This document shows positions 8,225 through 17,074 of a stretch of DNA of 64,000 bases, piece after piece; within the stretch, counting starts at the first letter, position 1, and each line of letters begins with the position of its first letter. Where the stretch lies: positions 124,001 to 188,000 of the forward strand of contig JARKRC010000056.1 of assembly GCA_029974595.1 (NCBI GenBank), written 5' to 3'. This DNA comes from Ereboglobus sp. Its GTDB lineage: Bacteria; Verrucomicrobiota; Verrucomicrobiia; Opitutales; Opitutaceae. The position numbers and the translations under genes were made by a program. Under the pieces are notes generated by a model. The model worked only from the letters and a program-made list of their open reading frames with translations, was not told where the DNA came from and did no database searches.

Positions 8225-10561
8225 TTATTTCGTTTTTGTTTTGGTGATCGTGACTTTGCCGTTTATATAGGTGAGGAAGGTGAAGGTGGCGGGGTGCATG
8301 CGCACTTCCGGGCGGAGGGTGACGGCGGCGCGGTTGATGGTTTCGATTTCCTGGCCGTTGCTCAGGTTGAGATCGGTGCCGATGAGTTGCGGGGTTGTTG
8401 TGTTTTGCAGCGGCGTGAGGCGGATCACGCCGGCGGCGTGCGCGGGAAGATTTTGTGAGATCGATTCATCCGCTTTATATACACCGAGGAAGGTTTGCGC
8501 CTTGAATTCGAAGGCGGCGTAGCTTTCAGCAGTTGGAAGATCGGGGATGTCGGAGGGTGAAAAGGAGAGTGTCTTTGATTCGGCTCCATTCCAGTTGGCA
8601 AGGGTGACGACAGCCCATGGGTAGGACGAACCCTCTGTGTGAGCCGCAGAATACACCGGTTCAGCCTGAGGCTTCGCCCTACCAAAATGGCTTACAAAAT
8701 ATTCGGGCACGTAGTCGGTCCATTCTTTGAAGGGCTTTGCGACAGGTGCGTAGGTGGGGATCACCATTTTGTATAAATCGTAACGGTCCTGATCAAGTTC
8801 ATCGAGTTTCTCGGAGACCTGGATAACACCGCCGCCGAGGAATCTATACACAACGAGCGAGAAGGCTTCCTCGTCGGTGAAATTGCCCATCGAGATGTGA
8901 TTGCGGGTGGATCGCCATTTGTTTTCGAAGGCGCGGCGGCGGAGTTGCAGCGCGTCTTGGTCGCTGGTCCAGAGTCCGCCTTGGTCATAGAAGACGCGGG
9001 CAAAGGTCTGGCGCATGCGGAGCCGGTAGCGCGTGGCGGGGGCGTTGGGTTCGAGCGGATCCCAGTGGCCGCGCACGTCGGAGCCGGAGCGCATGATGTT
9101 CGCAAAGCCGGCGCAGGCTTCGTAGAGTGCGCCCCACACGCCGATGATGGCGTCGTCGCCGGAGGCACGACGGATGATGTCGATGCCGCGCTTGAAGGCT
9201 TGGGCGCGCGTGGCGGTGCGGTCGTGGAAGCGCGCGTTTTCGTCGAGGAGCACGACGCGGAGGAAATCGAACTTGAGGTAATCATAGCCCCAGGCGCGGA
9301 ACTTGCCGCAGAGTTCGATGAGAAACTTTTCCGCCGAGGGCGCGGTGGGGTCGAGGATGTAGCACGGTTCCATGAAGGGCATGATTTTGCCTTTGATGGG
9401 TTCGCCGTTCGCGTTTTTCAGAGGGAGATCGGGATATTTTTTCAGCGCGTCGCACGCGGGGTCGAGGAAGAAGGGGCAGCTCCAGAGGCCGGGAGTGAGT
9501 CCGGCGGCGCGGATTTCGGCGGCCATTGCGGCCATGCCTTCGGGGAAGCGGGCGGTGTCGGTGTTCCAATCGCCAAATAGGTCGTCCCAGTTGTAGTCGA
9601 TGAGGAAGGTGTCGAACGCGACGGGGCGTTTTTTCAGCTCGGCAAGGTCGGCGCGGATGTCGGCTGCGGTGATTTCGGGGCCGTAGAAATACCAGGTGCA
9701 GAAAATGTTTTTGAGAGGCGAGAGGCGCGCGCCATAACGGGTTTTGATGCGGGCAACGTGATCGGCGAGGAGGGCGTCGCAATTTTTTCCGGTTTGTATG
9801 TAGAGCGTGTGTGTTTCGCGCGTGGCGCCGGGCGGAACGAGGACGCCGTCGAACTCGGCGGTTGTATCCAGCGAGTGAAGCGCGGCGCGTTTGGAGTCGA
9901 GGGTCAGCGCGATGTCGCTCAGGTGTTCGGTTTGTCCGTCGAAGCCGATGAAGACTGCGGCGTCGGCATTATTGTCGGGGATGATGACCAGCGCGGGATC
10001 GGCATGGAAGGAAATGCCACGTTTGGCGGCTTCAACGGGATCGTCGGTTTCCTTGATGCCCTTGGAGTTGTCAGTGGCTGCGTCGCGCGTGGCTTCGCTG
10101 TCGTTGACCGGGCGGAAGGGGCCGGGAATATCGTTTTTATGGCGTGCGAGGCGAAAAACCGTCCAGTTTGCGACAGCTTGGTTTGCAACGAGGAGATTTT
10201 GCTGTCCGGTGATTTGGAGGGGAACGAGTGCGCGGAGATGAATCGGCGTGGCGCGGGTGTTGGTGACGGAGAGGCGAATGGCGTAGCCGGTGGAGTTTGG
10301 TAGCGCGGTGATGGTGCGGCGGAGTGTGAGGCCGGAGAGAGTGGCGTTGCCGTCGGCGTCGAATTGCGGGGCGGGGAGCGCGGGTTCGTTGTCGAGAATG
10401 GGCGCGGGGGTGGTGTACGTGAGGCGGGTGTTGTTGGGGAGCGCGAGGGTTTCGGCGCGGGCGGCGAGGGGGAGAAGCGCGAGGAGTAAGAACAAGACGA
10501 TTGCGTGATATGGAGTGCGGTGACTTGTCACCGCTTTGGACGAGCCGACTTGTCGCTGCAT
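8225..10561 (-). CDS. Secreted GH36-like (alpha-galactosidase type, clan GH-D) glycosidase
   Basis: 778 residues from the chosen ATG at 10561. Residues 1-36 form a signal peptide (core IVLFLLLALLPL, cleavage after AARA). An N-terminal beta-sandwich-like part is followed by a TIM barrel with FLIDYNWDDLFGDW near 319-332. YLKFDF puts the likely nucleophile at D432, and MRSGSDVRGHW puts the likely acid/base at D495; both fit GH36/GH27-like retaining glycosidases. The exact sugar is unknown. The start is ambiguous. An ATG at 10813 overlaps the stop of the upstream gene (ATGA) and is preceded by AAAGGA, but starting there puts 84 residues of repeat-encoded sequence before the signal peptide. I chose the ATG next to the signal peptide. 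A palindromic repeat at 8620-8683 is translated within the C-terminal part. Confidence 0.85.
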   Translation of the reverse strand: MQRQVGSSKAVTSHRTPYHAIVLFLLLALLPLAARAETLALPNNTRLTYTTPAPILDNEPALPAPQFDADGNATLSGLTLRRTITALPNSTGYAIRLSVTNTRATPIHLRALVPLQITGQQNLLVANQAVANWTVFRLARHKNDIPGPFRPVNDSEATRDAATDNSKGIKETDDPVEAAKRGISFHADPALVIIPDNNADAAVFIGFDGQTEHLSDIALTLDSKRAALHSLDTTAEFDGVLVPPGATRETHTLYIQTGKNCDALLADHVARIKTRYGARLSPLKNIFCTWYFYGPEITAADIRADLAELKKRPVAFDTFLIDYNWDDLFGDWNTDTARFPEGMAAMAAEIRAAGLTPGLWSCPFFLDPACDALKKYPDLPLKNANGEPIKGKIMPFMEPCYILDPTAPSAEKFLIELCGKFRAWGYDYLKFDFLRVVLLDENARFHDRTATRAQAFKRGIDIIRRASGDDAIIGVWGALYEACAGFANIMRSGSDVRGHWDPLEPNAPATRYRLRMRQTFARVFYDQGGLWTSDQDALQLRRRAFENKWRSTRNHISMGNFTDEEAFSLVVYRFLGGGVIQVSEKLDELDQDRYDLYKMVIPTYAPVAKPFKEWTDYVPEYFVSHFGRAKPQAEPVYSAAHTEGSSYPWAVVTLANWNGAESKTLSFSPSDIPDLPTAESYAAFEFKAQTFLGVYKADESISQNLPAHAAGVIRLTPLQNTTTPQLIGTDLNLSNGQEIETINRAAVTLRPEVRMHPATFTFLTYINGKVTITKTKTK
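8620..8683. repeat. Palindromic repeat inside the GH36-like coding sequence
   Basis: The ends GGTAGGACGAACCCT and (reverse complement) GGTAGGGCGAAGCCT match at 13 of 15 positions. The 64-bp unit is translated in frame as roughly 21 residues, RAKPQAEPVYSAAHTEGSSY. The frame continues undisturbed on both sides (VSHFG before, VVTLANWNG after), so the host protein has tolerated an insertion. Confidence 0.75.
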
Positions 10562-10566
10562 TCCAT
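10510..10566. repeat. Palindromic repeat at the 5' end of the GH36-like gene
   Basis: Imperfect inverted repeat with arms starting ATGGAGTGCGGTGAC and ATGGAATGCAGCGAC (on opposite strands), 15 of the first 20 positions matching. It contains the chosen start codon and encodes the first residues of the signal-peptide n-region. It is the first of several palindromes in a row. Confidence 0.8.
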
Positions 10567-10577
10567 AAAAAATCGCG

Positions 10578-10630
10578 ATAGCATGACCAGTCATGCTATG
10601 AACAGAGGTGGCTAGCCACCTCTGTTCATA
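10578..10630. repeat. Two abutting perfect palindromes
   Basis: 10578-10599 is a 10-bp inverted repeat (ATAGCATGAC / GTCATGCTAT) with a 2-base centre. 10597-10630 is a perfect 34-bp palindrome centred on GGCTAGCC. Together with the flanking elements they form a cruciform-prone cluster in the 5' part of the GH36-like gene. Confidence 0.9.
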
Positions 10631-10656
10631 AAGATGTCCAAAGAAGGTTCCGAGGA

Positions 10657-10792
10657 ACGCTTGCGCAGGGAGCGGCGGCTTTCCAGCCGCCGGACGCGAC
10701 GTAGTCGCGCCGTTCGCGCGTTGGGAAAAGCTTTTTTGGCGAGGCTTCGCCTCGCCCGACGACAGGAATGTCGCCGCTCCTTGCGCAAGCGT
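10657..10792. repeat. Composite palindromic element with 28-bp terminal inverted repeats (BIME/MITE-like)
   Basis: The ends (10657-10684 and 10765-10792) are reverse complements at 25 of 28 positions, beginning ACGCTTGCGCA. Inside are at least four small hairpins: GGCGGC-GCCGCC, GACGCGAC-GTCGCGCC, GGCGAGGC-GCCTCGCC and CGACA-TGTCG. There is no coding capacity for a transposase. This architecture is like bacterial interspersed mosaic elements, or a non-autonomous element mobilised in trans. Confidence 0.85.
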
Positions 10793-10809
10793 GTTTTTCG
10801 AGAGCGTTT

Positions 10810-13104
10810 TCATCGCCTCGCGTTCCTTTCCTGCACAAAGAACACCGCCGGCTTGTCGGTGATTATGTATTCGGTGACGGTGATGTCGCTGCCGACGCAT
10901 TTTATTGCGACGCGGTGTTTGCCCGCGGTGAGCGTGCCGAGCGCGTTTAGCCAGATGACGCGTTCGGCTCCGGTGCCGACGTTCCATTGATAATCAGGTT
11001 CGATGGAGGCGGTCGTGGTTTTGCCGTCGAGCGTGATGTCGAATTCTTGCTTGCCGTGCCACGGGGTTTTGATGCTGGCACGGACGAGGAGCGCGTAGGA
11101 ACGGGTCTTTTCGGTTGTGAATGTTGTGGCGGTCGGGAGGAAGTAGATAGCGGTCGGCGGGCGTTTCTGCTCAGTGTAGTTTCCTTTGGCGTAAACGGAG
11201 ACGGGACGCGAAAGGCCGTCGGGCGTGCGCACGAGAAACGCGCCTCGGAAGACGGGGCGGCCCGCGAGTCGGGCGGGGTCGGCGGTGACGGTGAGTTGGA
11301 TTGTTTCGCCGGGGGCGAGCGTGCCTCGGGCGGGTGTCACGGTGAACCAGTCGAAGACGTTGTTCTGGCGGATTTGGAAGGCGATGGGAGTGTTGCCGGT
11401 GTTTTTGACGGCGACGTGCGTGCTGCCGCCAGTAGCGGGGAAATTGATTTGCGCGGGCGCGGCGGAGAGGGCGAGGGGGCGGGCAGGGATGTCGGTCGCG
11501 CCGTTGATGAATGCGCCGAGGTCGTCGCCTGCGCGGGTGATGCCGGGGACTTCGACGGCTTTGGCGCGCGCGGGGCTGTCGGGTGCGAGCCGGTAGTCGC
11601 CGGCGGCGGGCGCGGCGAGTTTGGGATCAGCGGCGAGGGCGTTTTTCTCCTGTCCGTATTTGCGGAAGGCGGCGATGAATCGTTCCGACGACGGGCGCGC
11701 ACGGTTGACCCAGAAGAGGTCGTTGTCGAAGTTCTCGGTGCGCGCCCAATCGGCGGGTAAGCGGGATTCGTTGCAGACGAAAATATTGTTGCGCATGGTG
11801 CCGAGCGCGGCGGTGGCGGGTGTGGCGCTGCCGTAGTGGCCGTAGGCGCTGGAGCTGCGGCCGTGGCCGTGGAATGTATTATTGTATATAAGGCGTTTGC
11901 CGTGCTGTTCGAGGCGGTGGCTGTTTTTGAGGAACATGAGGGCGAGGCCGGATTCGTCGCCGGGGTTCGCGATGAGGTTGCCGATGGCGTATTGGGGACC
12001 GATGAGGCAGGGGCCGAAGCTGATGCCGCAGAGGGTGCCTTCGACTTTGTTGCCGATGAAGCGGAGGTTCATGCCGCCGCCTTCGAGTTCGATGCCGTCG
12101 TCGTTACCGTAGGCCATGTAGTTGCCCAAAATGTCGCTGTCACGGTAGAGGCCGCCTTTTTCGTTGGAGTTGCTGTTGCATTCGATGACGTCGTTCCAGC
12201 GGTGTTCGTCAGAGCCGACGAGGTCGTTCCAGCGGATGACGTTTCCGCCGAGTGTGTATTCGGCGACGATGGCTTCGGGGCCGGCGGGGTGGGAGAATGT
12301 CCAAGCGTTGGAGCGGCCGCGGGGGTCGTGGATGTAGCAGCGTTCGACGACGGTGTTGGCGCTTTTGCGGATCATGATGGCGCCGTCGAGGTTGATGAGG
12401 TTGCCTTCGGGGTCGCGGTATTTGCCGCGCGCGCCAGTATTGTCGAATTGTTGTTCGCCGGTGCGGCCCCAGCCGGAGAGGTCGCAGTTGAGAATGCGGA
12501 TGTTTTCGGAGTTTTCGACGAGGATGGCGTGACGTTTGCCGCCGCTGAGCGTGATGTTTTCGAGGATGATGTAAGCGGCGTTGCGAAGGGTAATGGCGGC
12601 GTCTTGCGCGGTGGTGTCGGTGTGGAGCGGGGCGGCGGCGGTGTATTTTATCCAGCCGTCGGGCGCGCCGTGTTCGGTGATGACGAGGCCGTTTTCGGGG
12701 AGCGTGCCGAGGGGGATGCTTTTTGCGATGGGCGGCGCGCTGGTCCAGGTGCGGAAGGTGGTTTGTTCGACAACGCGAGCGTCTTTTGCGGAGAGGATGC
12801 GGATTTGGTACGTGGTGTCTTCCTGTAAATTGAAGAGGCTGCCTTTGTGGATTTTTGCGGGTTGGTCGCAGATGGGCGGGTGCGCGGCGCGCCATGCGGT
12901 TTCGTTTTCATTTTTATATTCGACGCGAAAATCGGCGTTGGTTTTTGGATTATAATAATAACTGCAATTATTAAACGAGGGGACTGTTTGGAGTTCGCCG
13001 GGTGCGAGCGTGGCGAGGTCGGGCAGCGGCGTCGCAGAGCTCCGCCCTCCAGCGCAGGGGAGCGCGGGCAGAAGAAGGGAGAGGAGTAAGACAGCGCGGG
13101 GCAT
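10810..13104 (-). CDS. Secreted right-handed beta-helix protein (polysaccharide lyase-like)
   Basis: 764 residues with a short signal peptide (hydrophobic residues 4-16). Roughly 20-130 looks like a fibronectin-III-type beta domain (DTTYQIRILSAKDARVVE). 150-470 shows parallel beta-helix rungs with Asn ladders (AAYIILENITLSGGKRHAIL, ENIRILNCDLSGWG, DSDILGNYMAYGNDDGIELE). 540-640 is an Ig-like segment of the BACON/ASH kind (INFPATGGSTHVAVKNTGNT). The C-terminal 120 residues are another beta domain. Such proteins are commonly extracellular polysaccharide lyases or glycan-binding factors; the catalytic residues cannot be assigned. The stop codon overlaps an in-frame ATG of the next gene (ATGA at 10810-10813). 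The start lies 35 bases after the TonB receptor stop, so cotranscription is likely. Confidence 0.88.
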   Translation of the reverse strand: MPRAVLLLSLLLPALPCAGGRSSATPLPDLATLAPGELQTVPSFNNCSYYYNPKTNADFRVEYKNENETAWRAAHPPICDQPAKIHKGSLFNLQEDTTYQIRILSAKDARVVEQTTFRTWTSAPPIAKSIPLGTLPENGLVITEHGAPDGWIKYTAAAPLHTDTTAQDAAITLRNAAYIILENITLSGGKRHAILVENSENIRILNCDLSGWGRTGEQQFDNTGARGKYRDPEGNLINLDGAIMIRKSANTVVERCYIHDPRGRSNAWTFSHPAGPEAIVAEYTLGGNVIRWNDLVGSDEHRWNDVIECNSNSNEKGGLYRDSDILGNYMAYGNDDGIELEGGGMNLRFIGNKVEGTLCGISFGPCLIGPQYAIGNLIANPGDESGLALMFLKNSHRLEQHGKRLIYNNTFHGHGRSSSAYGHYGSATPATAALGTMRNNIFVCNESRLPADWARTENFDNDLFWVNRARPSSERFIAAFRKYGQEKNALAADPKLAAPAAGDYRLAPDSPARAKAVEVPGITRAGDDLGAFINGATDIPARPLALSAAPAQINFPATGGSTHVAVKNTGNTPIAFQIRQNNVFDWFTVTPARGTLAPGETIQLTVTADPARLAGRPVFRGAFLVRTPDGLSRPVSVYAKGNYTEQKRPPTAIYFLPTATTFTTEKTRSYALLVRASIKTPWHGKQEFDITLDGKTTTASIEPDYQWNVGTGAERVIWLNALGTLTAGKHRVAIKCVGSDITVTEYIITDKPAVFFVQERNARR

Positions 13105-13139
13105 TATGGCTTTATATTATTTTTTGCACGGATGGCGGT

Positions 13140-16100
13140 TTAGAAGTCGAACCGTGCCTCAAAGGTGAAAGTGCGGGGATCAACGATGCGATATACCGTG
13201 GGTATGCCGTTCGAGTCGGTGCGTATCGCGCGGATGCCTCCGTTCTCAAGGATGTTGTTGACGTTCAATTGGAATGTCGCCCTGACCTTGCCGAATATCC
13301 GCGTGTTGTAGGAAACGCCAAAGCCGAGTGTCGCGACGGTCTTGCCATAGACGACAGCGTAAGGGTCTTGTATGTCATGAATATTGTCATAATTTGCCGG
13401 ATCATCCGAACCATATAAAAACGTTCCGGTGGCTGAATCATACCTGCCCAGATCCGTGCCCAAATTGCCGATACTCACCGGGGTTTGGTATCTCACGGAT
13501 ACGGTCGCAGCCACACCCTTGAGGACGCGATGATCAGTGAGGCCTTTCAAGTTCAGCCTAGTCTGGAAGAAACCGCTGTACTTCGAGACGGTGGGCAGCG
13601 GCAACCCCATCTGTGCCTTTACATATTCCCACTGGTCACGGATATTATTGTTATAATAACTTAATGCCGACTGGCCGGTGCCGCCAGACGGGGTGGGATA
13701 TGCAGTGGTCATCCAGTTTTGGCCGGTGATCGGGTCTTTCAAATTCTGCCAGAATTCCCAGCGCTCGTCGATGTAATCGAGATAGCCCTGCGCCAGAGAC
13801 ACGTTTCGGGCAGATGCGCGCGATCCGCCCAAGCGGAACGCCAGGTAATCCGTCGCCTCCCAATTCAGCGACAACTCATAGCCCTTGGCCTCCCCATTGT
13901 CCGGCTCGTAAATTCTACTGCGGTTGCGTTGTAATGTATCCAGGCGCTCGGGCGTCATTTTCATGATTTCCGCCACGCGAAGGAATATCTCTTGATCGGT
14001 GAGTATCTCGCCTTGCATCATCGCGGCGTGTTTCACCCAGTTGGTGGCTTGCAAGTTAAGCGAGTAGGCTCGGTTCGTGGTCCCCGCCTGGTCCCAATTC
14101 AGATCGTCCTCATCCGTGTCGTAGTTCGACTCGTAGATGTCGAAGGTGAGCGTGCGGTTGGTCACAGTCGCCATATTCCCGTTGCCTCGCTGGTTGCGTG
14201 TGTAGTTTTCGTAGCGGTTGAACCTCACAATGAGCCTGTCATTGAAGGCCTTTATCATGAAGCCGTAGTCCTTGCCCTTGCCCGTCGGGTTGGGCGTGTG
14301 TTCGCCTTTGAGATTGTAGGCCTGCGTAACATTGAGATCCAGGCTGCTCGCCTCGTTGTAGAAAAATGAAACATGGCGCAGCGGGCGCAGCCATTTCGGG
14401 CTATTCGGTGTGATCCAGGCCGCTGGCTTCACGACCACGCCCTTGGTGCGCGTCGAGCCGGAGTTGTTGGATGTCCAGCCATCCGTCCAGCGATTGTTAT
14501 AGGCCCAGTCAAAGTTGATGCCGTCGGGCATCATCCGCGGGGGGACGCCGTCCTTCTGATGCACCGAGTCACCCCTGTAGCCGATCGTGGTGACCAAGCC
14601 GCTGTTCAGGAAATGGCTTTGCAGCACCCCGCCCATGCCCTTGGTGACTCTCATGTTGTTGTTTACCCCAAACGAAGTCTGAAGGTCGCCGGCCAGTCCC
14701 AGTGTCGCCGGCTCGTTCTTCCAGTCGCCGGTCACGGCATTGCCCCATGTTATGTTATATCTTCCGGGGTGGAGCGTGCCGGGCGAGTAGTCGATGTTAT
14801 ACCCGACATCGTCGCCCACGTAATACAAGAGGTAAAGGCGCGTCTCGGCCCTCGATGTCTGGTCCCAAGGCAGGCCCGTGGCTGCCCCGTTGCCGGTTCC
14901 GGTGGTGGCGCGCGGCGTGCCGGCGGGCGCCCAGTAATGCTCGCTAGTCAGCGCGTGCCGGTAGCGGTGGGTGCGAGTCTCATACTGCTTGTATTCGCCG
15001 AAGCCCGTGAACGCGTGCTGCCCGAGCCATTTGGTCCAGCCCTTGTTTTGCCGGAAATCGAGCCTGTATGCAAGCTGGGCACGGTAGGTGTCGTTGAGCA
15101 GCGGCCTGTCGGTGACGACATCCTGGTTCACCATCAGGTAGGGCCGCAGGTAATTGGGATTGTCGGAGCCATCGAGCAATTTGCGGTTCACATCAACGGT
15201 GAGGTAACTGGCGGCGGCCCCGGTGCCTCCGAGACTTTTGGTTAGTTGATCGGAGTCTTCCCTGAACCATCCCAGCTCAAGCGCGAGGTATTGGCTTCGC
15301 GTGTCCACTAAAATCTGCGTCAGCCTCACCATCATGGTGTTGACGTCATTGTAGAATTGGTCGGTCGCGGCGATGTTGATGCTGCTCCAATCGTAAAGGT
15401 TCTTGTTGCTGATGCCACGCCTATTGTTGGGCCGGAGCGGAATGGGCAGGGCTGTGTCGTGAACGGGGTTTGCGTTTGGCAGGACATATCCAAAGCCGGT
15501 CTGGTAGTTGCCAAAGGCGCCTCGTGCAGGGTCCCGGATACGCCAGTCAGAGCTTGCCGGGTCGGGGACCGGGACAAGCGCATCGTCGGTGCCGCGCATC
15601 GCGCGCCACTGGACTGTGCCGTCGCGATCCACCAGGAAGAGCGTGTTGCCACGGCCTGAGGTCTGGTATAATCTGGCCAAGCCGCCGTTGGTGTTCAGAT
15701 ATGACGAGTTGGCGCCGTTGGTGCCTGGGTAGATCGGATTTCCATTCCGGTCATAGGCGAGACCGTGGGCGCCAGTAGGATTTATGGTATTGGGGGGGTA
15801 GACGGTGCCTGTGGCCGGATTGATCTGGGTGGTGTAATAGCTGCTCGCGTTGAGTCCCATCGGGTCAAATGTATAACTACCACGCGTGAGCCAGGGGGTG
15901 ATGCCGTCGCCCGGCGTGATGGTGTTCGCCCGGTTGCCGAAACTCTTGTATCTGACATAGGTGGCGTCGACGGTTGTGTTCCTGAACGGCTGGTATTTGA
16001 CCATGAAGTTATACATCTCCGTGTTCATGCCGGAGGGTTTGCGCTGGTAGCCCTGGTGCTGATACAGTTGCTGTGCGCGAACGGCGAGCTTGCCTCGTAT

Positions 16101-16847
16101 GAGCACACGGCTCAGGTCGAGCGTCTGGCGGAAGGAATTGTCGCTGTCGACCCGCATCCGGACTCCGGTTGAGTTTTTGGTGAGATGTGGAGTGACAGGA
16201 TTGGCGACGAGCGTGCCGGCGGGATTGCCCAGCCCGGCGATGATCGAGCTGGGGCCGCGGATAAGCTCGGTTGATTGGACGAGCAACCGATCATATGGCA
16301 TCCTGCTGGTCTCGAAATTGGCGAAGGCTCTGTTTGGGCTGCCCAAGGCGCGTATCCGGTTGGCGCCGCCTGGGTCGTTCATGTTGCCGTCGGTCACCTG
16401 GCCGTTGATGTCAACCGAGATATCCGTGAACGTGCCTGCGCCCTCGGTGCTCACTTCGAAGTTGAAGATGTCGTTGATGTCGAGCAATCCGAAGTCGTCC
16501 ATCTGCTCGGTGGTGATGACGGTGATGGAGGCGCCCAAGTCCTCGATTTTCGAACCGATACGGGTGCCGGCCATGGTGATGTCCTGGTAATAACCGCGGC
16601 GGCTGGCAGTGACATCAAAGCGACCCAGCTGGACGATATCCTCATCCTCATTTTGAGTGGAACCCTCGGGAGCGTTTTTTTTGATTTGGGCATCCGTGGG
16701 TGCGGGTGTCTGCGTGCGCGGCGGTGGCATGGGGTCGGCGACGGAATTTACCGCTTGGGCAGAGACATTCGGAAGGCACAGCGTGAATGCGCAGAGATGC
16801 GCGAAGAGCAGGCTGGCGAGGAGGGATGTTTTAGGGCTGTGGCTCAT
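13140..16847 (-). CDS. TonB-dependent outer-membrane receptor
   Basis: 1235 residues from the ATG at 16847, chosen because a clean signal peptide (1 to about 30, ending NVSA) starts there; an in-frame ATG 108 bases upstream would add a non-signal leader. A TonB-box-like/linker region precedes the plug domain (about 65-220: GRFDVTASRRGYYQDI, IEDLGASITVITTEQMDD, STELIRGPSSIIAGLGNPAG). The rest is a 22-strand-type barrel ending TFEARFDF, a typical outer-membrane C-terminal aromatic. These receptors import oligosaccharides, siderophores or vitamins; the neighbours argue for oligosaccharides. A putative IclR operator lies at 17021-17060 in the 227-bp gap upstream, so the gene probably has its own promoter and heads the beta-helix/GH36 group. 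Confidence 0.93.
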   Translation of the reverse strand: MSHSPKTSLLASLLFAHLCAFTLCLPNVSAQAVNSVADPMPPPRTQTPAPTDAQIKKNAPEGSTQNEDEDIVQLGRFDVTASRRGYYQDITMAGTRIGSKIEDLGASITVITTEQMDDFGLLDINDIFNFEVSTEGAGTFTDISVDINGQVTDGNMNDPGGANRIRALGSPNRAFANFETSRMPYDRLLVQSTELIRGPSSIIAGLGNPAGTLVANPVTPHLTKNSTGVRMRVDSDNSFRQTLDLSRVLIRGKLAVRAQQLYQHQGYQRKPSGMNTEMYNFMVKYQPFRNTTVDATYVRYKSFGNRANTITPGDGITPWLTRGSYTFDPMGLNASSYYTTQINPATGTVYPPNTINPTGAHGLAYDRNGNPIYPGTNGANSSYLNTNGGLARLYQTSGRGNTLFLVDRDGTVQWRAMRGTDDALVPVPDPASSDWRIRDPARGAFGNYQTGFGYVLPNANPVHDTALPIPLRPNNRRGISNKNLYDWSSINIAATDQFYNDVNTMMVRLTQILVDTRSQYLALELGWFREDSDQLTKSLGGTGAAASYLTVDVNRKLLDGSDNPNYLRPYLMVNQDVVTDRPLLNDTYRAQLAYRLDFRQNKGWTKWLGQHAFTGFGEYKQYETRTHRYRHALTSEHYWAPAGTPRATTGTGNGAATGLPWDQTSRAETRLYLLYYVGDDVGYNIDYSPGTLHPGRYNITWGNAVTGDWKNEPATLGLAGDLQTSFGVNNNMRVTKGMGGVLQSHFLNSGLVTTIGYRGDSVHQKDGVPPRMMPDGINFDWAYNNRWTDGWTSNNSGSTRTKGVVVKPAAWITPNSPKWLRPLRHVSFFYNEASSLDLNVTQAYNLKGEHTPNPTGKGKDYGFMIKAFNDRLIVRFNRYENYTRNQRGNGNMATVTNRTLTFDIYESNYDTDEDDLNWDQAGTTNRAYSLNLQATNWVKHAAMMQGEILTDQEIFLRVAEIMKMTPERLDTLQRNRSRIYEPDNGEAKGYELSLNWEATDYLAFRLGGSRASARNVSLAQGYLDYIDERWEFWQNLKDPITGQNWMTTAYPTPSGGTGQSALSYYNNNIRDQWEYVKAQMGLPLPTVSKYSGFFQTRLNLKGLTDHRVLKGVAATVSVRYQTPVSIGNLGTDLGRYDSATGTFLYGSDDPANYDNIHDIQDPYAVVYGKTVATLGFGVSYNTRIFGKVRATFQLNVNNILENGGIRAIRTDSNGIPTVYRIVDPRTFTFEARFDF

Positions 16848-17020
16848 GGTCGTGGGTGCTGCGAATGGGTTGATTTTGGGCTTCAAAGTGGCGGAGGAGG
16901 GAATCGGGGCGGCGGCTGCATGCTTAAAAAGACGACGCAGGGGCGCGGCCATCACTGCCGTGAAGGCGGGCGCACGTGCTGGGGCGGGGATGTGAGGGCA
17001 TGGGATTTGGTGGATTATTT

Positions 17021-17060
17021 ATTTCACAATGCGAATTATTAATTTCGTCAAGCAAAATGA
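17021..17060. promoter_or_regulatory. Putative IclR-type operator upstream of the TonB receptor
   Basis: A 40-bp motif, identical at 32 of 40 positions to 24128-24167, is centred on an inverted repeat GCGAA-(8)-TTTCGT and flanked by ATTT/AAAT. It lies 174 bases before the receptor start codon in a gene-free gap. Assignment to the IclR protein encoded at 29986 is inference from shared motifs. Confidence 0.65.
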
Positions 17061-17074
17061 ATAAAAATTAATCC

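Noticed and set aside
10814-10987. Farther upstream start for the GH36-like gene
   Set aside because: It is out-of-frame sequence of the beta-helix gene and is His/Arg-rich with no signal peptide.
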